From: Propionibacteriaceae bacterium
GTDB taxonomy: Bacteria; Actinomycetota; Actinomycetes; Propionibacteriales; Propionibacteriaceae
Direction of reading: 5' to 3'
Assembly (NCBI GenBank): GCA_030544185.1
Contig: JAUNRO010000035.1
Span: 2,632-11,275 of the forward strand
Length of the DNA stretch: 8,644 bases
In this document: positions 1-7,000 of the stretch, piece by piece
Numbering within the stretch: the stretch's first letter is position 1
Layout: each line of letters starts with the position of its first letter
Position numbers and translations under genes: made by a program
The notes under the pieces: generated by a model
Told to the model about the DNA's origin: nothing
Seen by the model: the letters and a program-made list of their open reading frames with translations, nothing else
Database searches by the model: none

Positions 1-2
1 GT

Positions 3-305
3 CACAGGGCTGCGCGCCAACGGCACCACGACCTCAAACCGGGGACAGGCGTGCAGGGCGCGGGCTGGGCGATGCATATCACGATTTCTTCTCAAAGTCT
101 TGACGGACTTCGAATGGCGCGCGACCTCATTGAAGCCGGATGTTCGGAAGCGGGGATTACTGGACTGCACTGGCTCGACGATCACCACGGAGCTGCTATG
201 TCTTGGACCTGGCCGATTGGACGCGGCATGGCGACACTTGGCAGCTCGGCGGCCGATCGTGTTCTAGCGATCGTTCACCAGAAGGCAGGAGAAGATCCGC
301 TGTGA
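3..305 (+). CDS. SCO6880-like conjugation protein, C-terminal end (5' partial)
   Basis: The frame is open from the left edge of the window to the TGA at 303-305, so the gene very probably begins upstream; GTG 51 and ATG 72 look internal. About 100 residues are visible. The segment ILE-rich around 'MHITISSQ', followed by a helix (DGLRMARDLIEAGCSEAG), 'ITGLHWLDDHHGAAMSWTWPIGRGM' in two parts, resembles the end of SCO6880-family proteins, where a small alpha/beta domain ends in a 'lyG.h..a...tlPLgRGl' type motif (recalled, not searched). In actinobacterial transfer regions that family sits just before the VirB4-type ATPase and is thought to supply membrane segments and the VirB4 N-terminal part. 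The stop overlaps the next start by four bases. No membrane segment is visible in this fragment, as expected for the C-terminal end. The family call is an inference from motif memory and gene order; being a real, translated gene end is more certain. Confidence 0.6.
   Translation, partial: HRAARQRHHDLKPGTGVQGAGWAMHITISSQSLDGLRMARDLIEAGCSEAGITGLHWLDDHHGAAMSWTWPIGRGMATLGSSAADRVLAIVHQKAGEDPL
287..292 (+). promoter_or_regulatory. Ribosome binding site for the VirB4-type ATPase gene
   Basis: AGGAGA lies nine bases before the GTG at 302. It supports GTG 302 as the start over the longer in-frame ATG at 140, whose extra 54 codons would overlap the upstream gene and show no family similarity. Confidence 0.6.
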
Positions 306-1693
306 AAATCCTCACCAAGCGCGATGCCGATCCCACAGAAACACCGCACGATCAGATTCGCGGAGAACTCCCCCTACCCCGCAGGCGCGGGCCTCTCCTG
401 CCTTCATCTTTACGCCCGAGATTAGCGCAGCCGGTTCCCTCGACGACACGTCAGGTCGAGGTTCTGAATACTGCCGTGATAGCTGCTCCCACGGATCAAG
501 AGGGGATTCTAAACGGGCGTGACAGACTGTCGGGTTCCATGGTTGCCCATGATCCATTCACGGCCTACAGAAAACGCGCCATCACAAGTCCCAACGTTGT
601 GATCATGGGTGCAATCGGTTCCGGAAAGTCATCACTCATCAAGACTTGCTTCGCCCTTCGCCCTCTGGTCTTCGAACGTCGGCGCGTCATGGTTATCGAC
701 AAGAAGATTAAGGACGGAGCCGGCGAGTACACAGACTTGGTCCATCGGTACGGCGGTGAGCCATTCAGAATGAGTCAGGATGGCACTGGAACACGTTTGA
801 ATCTCATGGATCCAGTAATTTACCGGGGCGCTGGAGAGAAAGCGCAGCTCCGCCTCCTACGTGCAGTTGCCGAAATTGCGCGGGGCGGCAACGAGCCGCT
901 TTCTACGTGGGAACTGAAGGCACTCCGGATGGCCAGGGCGGGGGCAATGAGAGAGGCGGAGGTGGATGGTCGCATACCGACGCTCGACGACCTTGTACCC
1001 CGGCTCGGAAGGATGGATCCCGGCACAATCGCGCCGGATCCACTCCTTCACGACCTTTCACCTGCCTCCCTTGAAAGACTGCATCAGGCCGGAGTCGAGC
1101 TCCGGTTCATCTTCGAGGATGCCCTACTCGGTGAGCTGGCAGGCATGTTCGATGGTCCAACTAGTGACCATGTAGCCCTCACGAGTCCACTTCAGTCCTT
1201 CGACGTCTCATCTCTGCCAGACGACGGTCCTGCGGTCCCGATGGTGGTCACTGTTGCCAATGCTTGGTTGATGGGCACGCTTCGACATTCTCCCGGTTGG
1301 CATACGACATTCGTAGGAGAAGAAGGTTGGCACCTCATCGAGGGTGGTGGCGGGAGGTTCATGCGCGCGAACACCAAGCTGTCGCGCTCCCTCGGTCTCA
1401 GCAATGTGATTTCTCTCCATCGACCTGGAGATGTACCACTTGACTCACCTGGAATGTCGCTGCTCACCGAGGCGCAAACAATCTATCTCTACCGCCAGGA
1501 TCGGTCTATCGATCTGGACACTGTGATCAGTCTGTACGACCTCGCGGAGAGCAATAGAGATGTTCTCAAGCGGCTAGGGACCGGGGAGCACCTATTGAAG
1601 ATCGGACACAGACGAGAAATCCAAGTTCAACACCTGCTGTCCGACATGGAAGCACAGCTCATCGACACGAATGAAGCGATGATCTTCAACTAG
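302..1693 (+). CDS. VirB4/TraC-type conjugation ATPase
   Basis: This 463-residue soluble protein has no membrane segment and looks like the motor half of VirB4, the ATPase that energises assembly and transport of a conjugative type IV secretion channel at the inner face of the membrane. Walker A is GAIGSGKS, residues 103-110. The following strand VMVIDKKIKDGAGEY matches the VirB4 'viDpkgEy' element. A Walker B-like strand FVGEEGWHL follows, with E340-E341 where many relatives have DE, then a helix RANTKLSRSLG and 'ISLHRPGD' near residues 370-377, at the place of the usual Q-containing motif. VirB4 is commonly about 800 residues; here only the C-terminal ATPase is present, with the N-terminal part probably in the preceding gene. 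GTG 302 overlaps the upstream TGA (GTGA) and has a good Shine-Dalgarno. Codon use is visibly less G+C-rich than in the minus-strand relaxase. The ATPase call is firm; the exact subfamily is inferred. Confidence 0.88.
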   Translation: MKILTKRDADPTETPHDQIRGELPLPRRRGPLLPSSLRPRLAQPVPSTTRQVEVLNTAVIAAPTDQEGILNGRDRLSGSMVAHDPFTAYRKRAITSPNVVIMGAIGSGKSSLIKTCFALRPLVFERRRVMVIDKKIKDGAGEYTDLVHRYGGEPFRMSQDGTGTRLNLMDPVIYRGAGEKAQLRLLRAVAEIARGGNEPLSTWELKALRMARAGAMREAEVDGRIPTLDDLVPRLGRMDPGTIAPDPLLHDLSPASLERLHQAGVELRFIFEDALLGELAGMFDGPTSDHVALTSPLQSFDVSSLPDDGPAVPMVVTVANAWLMGTLRHSPGWHTTFVGEEGWHLIEGGGGRFMRANTKLSRSLGLSNVISLHRPGDVPLDSPGMSLLTEAQTIYLYRQDRSIDLDTVISLYDLAESNRDVLKRLGTGEHLLKIGHRREIQVQHLLSDMEAQLIDTNEAMIFN

Positions 1694-1705
1694 AGGAAGT
1701 TTCAC

Positions 1706-1710
1706 GAGGG
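1706..1710 (+). promoter_or_regulatory. Ribosome binding site for the coupling-protein gene
   Basis: GAGGG is seven bases before ATG 1718, in the 24-base gap after the ATPase gene. A second purine run, GAGGAAG at 1693-1699, is too far away to serve this start. No terminator or promoter is evident in the gap, in line with operon read-through. Confidence 0.45.
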
Positions 1711-1717
1711 TACTGCA

Positions 1718-3454
1718 ATGGCTCATAATCATGCTCGCCGCCTCGGCAGGAGAAATACGGGTCCTGCCACATTCACGGCGGGAGAGAAAGTCGGTTTCTT
1801 CGCGGTCGCGATGGCGGGCGCCGCGGCACTATTGTGGTTCGGGGCGCGAGCATTGACCCGAAACCCCGTTGCGGTAACTCTTATCGTCACGCTTGGACTA
1901 GTCGTTATTTCAGGAACCCTGCTAGCAGTTAGGCGCTTCTGGGATGAGCGCAGAGAAGCATCCGGCCACATCCCACTAGGACTGGCCACCCCAGAGGAAA
2001 TTCACGTTCAGGCGGGGCATGAACGTCTCCGCGATAAGGCACTCCATCAGCGTCCCTCTCTATCTGAGGCGGAGGTCGAAGCGGCGCCATTGGAGGATTT
2101 GGGCTGGTATCTGGGGGAGGGGCCTGACGGAACTCCGATATATGCCGCGATGGAGGATCAGATATTGATCTACGGCAAGACGGGCGCGGGTAAGGATGCC
2201 TATTTCGCGGTCCCAGCTGTGTTGTCTGCTCCTGGGCCTGTCGTTCTTACGACGACGAAGGCCGACATCCTCGATGTGATCGCAGGGCCGCGGGGGCGCA
2301 GAGGACGTATTTGGGTGTTCGATCCATTGGATCAAGCGTCGTGGCCGGATCCAATGGTGTGGAATTGTTTGCGAGGTTGTGAACGCGATACGGTTGCTCG
2401 CGCTCGGGGTAAGGCGTTCACGGCAGGTATTGCGACCAGCAAGAGCGGCAATGAAGCTTTCTTCAAGGACACTGCTGCGGCGGCGATCCAGTACATGATG
2501 CACGCGGCGGCATTGGGCGATTTGACGATGCGAGACGTCACGAGCTGGGCGATGAACTTGGATCGCGGCGCAGAGACGCCTCAGCGAATAATTCGCAGCT
2601 CATCGCACCCTCTGGCGGAGCATCTATGGGCAGATATGCTGCGTACCGTGTCCACGGGTGCCGATGACACGGTCGCGTCCACGCGCGTTACTCTGCGGGG
2701 GGCCCTGGATCCGATCAGCTCCGGTCGGGTGATGGACTCCTTGGTACCCCACGCGGGGGCAGCAGAATTCGACGTACACGCTTTTGTCGAGAGCACCGAC
2801 ACTCTGGTGTTGCTCTCTGACGCGAACTCGCTGACGAATGTTGCTCCGTTGACGACGATGCTGTTGCAGGAGGTCGTCGACGTCGGTAAGGAAGTGGCTC
2901 GCACGAAACCGCGTCACCTACTTGATCCGCCGATGCGTTTCGTGGGCAATGAGATTGCGAATGTTGCGCCGATCCCGAATCTTCCAGAGATCTATACAGA
3001 TTCTCGCGGGTATGGGATGCAGTGGATTGGGTTCGTGCAGTCGGACACGCAACTCGAAGCCAAATGGGGCCCGGAGGGTGCGGGGACGCTCCAGGGGCAA
3101 GCGGAGTTCGAGATTGTGTTGCCTGGTTTGAAGCGCCAACCTGCGTTGGAGCGGTTCTCGGCTTTGGTCGGTTCGGTTGACGTCTCGGAGTCGAGTGCGT
3201 CGACGAGTTCAGCGGGGGTGATGCAGGGAATGACTACGAGCACGCGTGAGCAGAGGATTCTGCGGCCTGAAGAGGTCCGCAAGCTCCTGGGGGAGCGGTC
3301 GGCCCTGGTGATCCCCGCGCGTGGCGAGCCGATGATCCTGCGGTTGACTCCCTGGTGGGAGGGCCCCGAGGGCGCGAAGCTGAGCGCTCAGGCCGAGCGC
3401 GTTGCGGCGCAGCGAGCAGCGACGGCTAGTGCGCGAGCTAAGGCAGTGGCGTGA
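1718..3454 (+). CDS. VirD4/TraD-type type IV coupling protein
   Basis: This 578-residue protein probably docks the relaxase-DNA complex on the secretion channel and pumps DNA through it. Two hydrophobic helices at about residues 25-46 and 50-71 anchor it in the membrane. The cytoplasmic ATPase starts near 145: Walker A-like GKTGAGKD (153-160), then PGPVVLTTTKADIL, typical of actinobacterial coupling proteins. The all-helical insertion region 'FFKDTAAAAIQYMMHAAAL...TMRDVTSWAM' follows. The Walker B region reads RFVGNEIANVAPIPNLP with N411-E412, then 'GFVQSDTQLEAKWG' with the expected Q, and a C-terminal 'ILRPEEVRKLLGERSALVIPARGEPMIL', the usual TraM-recognition/TraG-D C-terminal pattern. Two departures stand out: D160 replaces the Ser/Thr after the Walker A lysine, and N411 replaces the usual Walker B aspartate. 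K159 and E412 are kept. The frame is intact, so these look like real family features or adaptations rather than decay. It overlaps the next gene by four bases. Confidence 0.9.
   Translation: MAHNHARRLGRRNTGPATFTAGEKVGFFAVAMAGAAALLWFGARALTRNPVAVTLIVTLGLVVISGTLLAVRRFWDERREASGHIPLGLATPEEIHVQAGHERLRDKALHQRPSLSEAEVEAAPLEDLGWYLGEGPDGTPIYAAMEDQILIYGKTGAGKDAYFAVPAVLSAPGPVVLTTTKADILDVIAGPRGRRGRIWVFDPLDQASWPDPMVWNCLRGCERDTVARARGKAFTAGIATSKSGNEAFFKDTAAAAIQYMMHAAALGDLTMRDVTSWAMNLDRGAETPQRIIRSSSHPLAEHLWADMLRTVSTGADDTVASTRVTLRGALDPISSGRVMDSLVPHAGAAEFDVHAFVESTDTLVLLSDANSLTNVAPLTTMLLQEVVDVGKEVARTKPRHLLDPPMRFVGNEIANVAPIPNLPEIYTDSRGYGMQWIGFVQSDTQLEAKWGPEGAGTLQGQAEFEIVLPGLKRQPALERFSALVGSVDVSESSASTSSAGVMQGMTTSTREQRILRPEEVRKLLGERSALVIPARGEPMILRLTPWWEGPEGAKLSAQAERVAAQRAATASARAKAVA
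2324..2357 (+). repeat. 10-bp perfect inverted repeat inside the coupling-protein gene
   Basis: CCATTGGATC at 2324-2333 is the exact reverse complement of GATCCAATGG at 2348-2357, with a 14-base spacer. Both arms encode Asp-Pro (GAT CCA) in the segment VFDPLDQ...WPDPM, so repeated codons could account for it. No function is claimed. Confidence 0.4.
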
Positions 3455-4020
3455 GCGAAGTATCGGAGGAGTTCGCTCAGCGGGTCGTAGACGTAGAGAC
3501 GTCGCTGTTGGCCGTTCTCGGCCAGGTGAAGACTCTGGAGAAGGGCGCAGAGCGTCTGGATGCGGTGGAGAAGACGCTCCAGGCGCTTGCGAAGGAGGTC
3601 CAAACTCTGAGACCCGCCAAGCAGCGGGAGAAGGATTGGGTTCCTGTCGCCTGGACCGATCGCGCCTCGCGGGAGGAGTGGTCCGAGCTGGTTGCGTGGG
3701 TTGACTGGCTTCGTGGCACGTACGACGTGACCGATGTGCGCGCTATTCCGCCCTGTTGGCCTGCGCATCGCGGCCTCGCGAACGATCTTTCAGCGTTGCA
3801 TCAGGCGTGGATTGGGGCACAGCGGGCTGACCATGACAAGAAGGATCATCAAGCGCTGATCCACTGGCACGATCGCTGGTTCGCGCCGCTTCTGGGCCGG
3901 GTCCACATGTACGGGACGAAGCAGTGCGGACCGCGCAACCACGACCCGGTGATCGGACCTGAGCCGACGCGCGACGACCTCATGCCCGCCGTGGGGGAGT
4001 ACGTCACGGCAGCGCTCTGA
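3451..4020 (+). CDS. DUF4913-type accessory protein with N-terminal coiled coil
   Basis: This 189-residue soluble protein has no catalytic motif that I recognise. Residues about 5-54 form a strong heptad-like stretch (VETSLLAVLGQVKTLEK, LDAVEKTLQALAKEVQ), likely a coiled coil for self-assembly or partner binding. Residues about 77-150 carry a Trp-rich pattern, WSELVAWVDWLRGTY, PPCWPAHRGLANDLSALHQAWIGA and IHWHDRWFAPLL, that matches my memory of DUF4913, a family found next to actinobacterial coupling proteins and relaxases. GTG 3451 overlaps the coupling-protein stop (GTGA), and TAAGG at 3439-3443 is a plausible ribosome binding site, so the two products are probably made together. Last gene of the plus-strand operon, it ends in the hairpin at 4014-4036. 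A role as adaptor between relaxase and coupling protein is only a guess from position; the biochemical function is unknown. Confidence 0.82.
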   Translation: MSEVSEEFAQRVVDVETSLLAVLGQVKTLEKGAERLDAVEKTLQALAKEVQTLRPAKQREKDWVPVAWTDRASREEWSELVAWVDWLRGTYDVTDVRAIPPCWPAHRGLANDLSALHQAWIGAQRADHDKKDHQALIHWHDRWFAPLLGRVHMYGTKQCGPRNHDPVIGPEPTRDDLMPAVGEYVTAAL

Positions 4021-4036
4021 ACCCCCGGTTCAGAGC
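4014..4036. terminator. Bidirectional hairpin terminator between convergent genes
   Basis: GCTCTGAAC (4014-4022) and GTTCAGAGC (4028-4036) form a perfect 9-bp stem around a 5-nt loop, CCCCG. The plus-strand stop (TGA 4018-4020) lies in the left arm, and the minus-strand stop (TGA read from 4032-4030) in the right arm, so one hairpin serves both convergent transcripts. There is no clear T-run on either side, so it may act as an actinobacterial-type non-canonical terminator or as an RNA 3'-end stabiliser. Confidence 0.65.
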
Positions 4037-7000
4037 TTGACTGATCCGGGGCCGTCTTCGACGATGCTGGATCGGTAGTCGTCGGCGGTGTAGCTGGGCG
4101 GTTCGTCTAGCGCGTCGGCGGCGGGCTGTGGGTTCGGGGTGAGGGTCTTCGGGTCGACGCCGTGCCGGAGCGCGATGCGTTCGAGAGCGGCCTGAGCTCG
4201 TGCCCGCTGGTCGACGAGGTCGACATCCTCGGGTTGTGCCGGCACGTAGTTCGTGGCCGCCTCCGTGACGGCGAGCCAGAGAACCTGCTCGTCGGTGTGC
4301 ATCTGTTGGGCCAGGGCGCGGATAAGTGTGGTCCACTCATCGGGGTCGGCGGCAGCGATGTGGGCGCTGGCGCGTTTGACGGCCGCGTACAGGTCGGGAA
4401 TCTCGGGTTCGGTGAGTGGTACAGCTCCGACGGCGGTGAGCCGCTCATTCTGGGCATAGACGGTTTCGGTCAGGTCCTCAAGGACCTGCGCGAGGAGCGT
4501 CTCGACGAGGGGGTGCGCGTCCTCGAGGGCGGCACGGAGAGCTTCTGGGCCGTGGTCGGTGAGCAGCGAGGCCGGGTCGACGCCTTCGGGGAGGTCGATA
4601 GTGGCGGGGCTGACGTGGCGTTGGGCGAGTTGGGTGTAGGCGGCCTCGGCGGCCCTACGTCCTGGCGCGTCCGGGTCGAAGGCGACAATGACGTCGCGGT
4701 GGTCGCGGAGGCGGTCGAGCTGGGCGGCCGTCAGCGCAGTTCCCAGGGGTGCGAGGCCGACATATTCGCCGTTGGTGGCGAGGGTGACGGCGAGTGCGTC
4801 CATAGCGCCTTCGACGAGGACGGGTGTCGCGGCCGCGGTGAGATTGTCGATTCCGTACAGGGTGGTCGATTTGGCCCAGGCGGCGGTGTTGCCGCCGTTC
4901 ATCCATTTGGGGGCGCGGGTGTCGGTGTCGTCGAGGCGGCGGCCGGTGAATCCGACGACGGCGCCGGCGCCGTCGCGGACGGGGAGCATGAGGCGGTCTC
5001 GGTAGGTGTCGATGAGCGTTCCACGGCGGCTATACCGGGCGAGGTCGGCGTCGACGAGCTGTGCGTCGCTGAAGCCGAGCGCGCGGAGGTGGTCGACGAG
5101 ACCCGTCCAGGAAGCGGGGGCATAGCCGGCGTCGATGTCGTTGACGACAGCTCCGAACCGGGCTCGGAGGGCGCCCTCGGCGGGCGAGTCCGGGTGTTGG
5201 CTGCGCCAATAGTCGAGCGCGGCTTCGTTTGCCTCGATCACGGCGTCGACTTGTGTCTGGTCCAGGGGTGGCAGGGGACGGGCAGCGAACGGGTCGGCGG
5301 GCGTGGGGGTTTCCGGTTCCCAGGGTTCGTCGACGACTGGACGGAAGGCCGGGCGGGCGTGGTGGCGCGGGGTGATGGTGGCGCAGTACCAGGCGTCGTC
5401 GGCGGGGGAGGGCTGGCGGCTGGTGTCCTCGATGTGCAGGGTGTCCTCGGCCTGGAGGACGTCGGCGTGCAGCACCGCGGCGGTGGCGAGAGCGGCGGGG
5501 TCGTCGGGGTGCGCGGCTTGGGCCTGGGTCAGGAGGTACGCCGCGGTGGCGGCAACGTCGGTTCCGCCGTGCTGCTCGATGCGCTCGACCAGGACAGGCC
5601 AGTCCGGGGAGGCAATGACGGAGTCGAGGGTGCCGTCGGTGAGGACGTCCTCTACGGTGGCCACCCATGCCGGGCGCAAGCGGGTGGGGCCGTCGATGGA
5701 GGTGTCCGGTGTGGTCGCGTTGCAGATCCGCCACCACAGGGCGGTGCCAGGACGCTCGGCGGGCAGAGGGCGCCCCATCGCTGTGCGGAGCGTCGTTTCG
5801 GCGTCGATGCCGCTGTGGTCGAGTCGGGTGAGGGTAGCTGCGATGACGCGCCAGTACGGGTCGTCAGTGACGCGCGGATCGAGGGCGTGGGCGATCCCAC
5901 GCCAGTGGTCTGTGGTGCGCTGCGATTGTTCGAGGGCGGCCTCGATGCGCTTTTCGAGCCGTTCGAGTTCCTTCTGCTCGCGCGCTCCGACTCGTTGCGC
6001 TCCGAGGGGCCTCATGTCGTCGTCCGGGACGTTGTGCAGTACGCGCCAGATCGCGATCCGTTCGACGAGGGCGCGTTGGTGGCTCAGCCCGGCCGACCAT
6101 CGGGGTTGGGTGGTGGCCAGGTCATGCCGGAGTTGGTCGCGGACGGCGGCGACGTCCGCGTGTACCTGTGTGCGCCGGGCGGAGAGGTACGGGCCCCAGG
6201 TCTCGTCCGCAAGGAGTGCCGCTGGGATGCCCGAGAGTGAGACGAGAGCTGGGTCGTGCGAGCCGGGCTGGGCGACGTAGTCAGAGAGACGCCACCACAT
6301 CACGGCGCCGGTGTCTCGGGCCGTGTCGAGTTCGCGTTTGGCCGCGGCTTCGGCCAGAACGGAAAGGGGGTCGGTTGCGCCGCCGAGGCTGATCTCGGCG
6401 AGCCGTACGCGCAGTACCTCCCAGCCGCCGGTTGCGGTGATGCCGGGCACGATGGTGTCGGCCTCCGTGTCGATCCTGGCGAGAGTCGCCGGGTCCGTGG
6501 CGGAGACGATGGCCACGCCGCGGGCGTCCTCGTACGCGGCGATGTGCAGGGGTGCCAGGGCCCGAGGGTCAGCCGCGGCCGCGCGGGCGGTACGAGCCGA
6601 GACCGCGGACCCGTCGTGTCGGATGACGTCCTCGACGATTTCGAGAGCGGTCTGGGGCGCGATCGCCTCGGGTCGGACGACGGAGTGATCGGAGCCGTCG
6701 GTGGAGACGGCGACCCATAGGTGATTGGAGTGGCGGCCTCGGGAGGTGGCGACGTAGAGCCCTTGGCGGTCCTCGTTGCCGGTGATGAGCGTGTGGGAGG
6801 TGTCGACGGTGACACCTTGGGCGCCGTGGATGGTGGAGGCGTAGCCGAGGTCGATGTGGGCGGCGACGTAGTCGTGGGGGAGGGTCAGGGTCCGGCCGGT
6901 GGCTGCATGGTGGGCCGTGATGTCGCCGGCGTCGCCGATGGCCGTGACGGTGAAACGGTCTCCGTTCTTGAGCCAGTGCGTCGGGGTGATGTGGATCCGT

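Noticed and set aside
140..301. Longer start (ATG 140) for the VirB4-type ATPase
   Set aside because: The extra 54 codons overlap the upstream gene in another frame and show no family similarity, whereas GTG 302 has a Shine-Dalgarno and the GTGA overlap.
4471..4488. 8-bp inverted repeat with a 2-nt gap (CAGGTCCT/AGGACCTG)
   Set aside because: It lies inside the primase coding sequence and results from codons for Val-Leu-Glu-Asp-Leu; no gene end is nearby.
4162..6240. Plus-strand open frame of 692 codons opposite the relaxase gene
   Set aside because: It is the antisense frame of a G+C-rich gene; it is Gly/Val/Glu/Asp-rich low-complexity sequence without any domain, while the minus strand encodes clear helicase-primase motifs.
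5303..6280. Second plus-strand open frame of 325 codons in the same region
   Set aside because: It is Ser/Arg/Ala-rich with no recognisable motif, overlaps the conserved minus-strand gene entirely, and is expected by chance at this G+C content.
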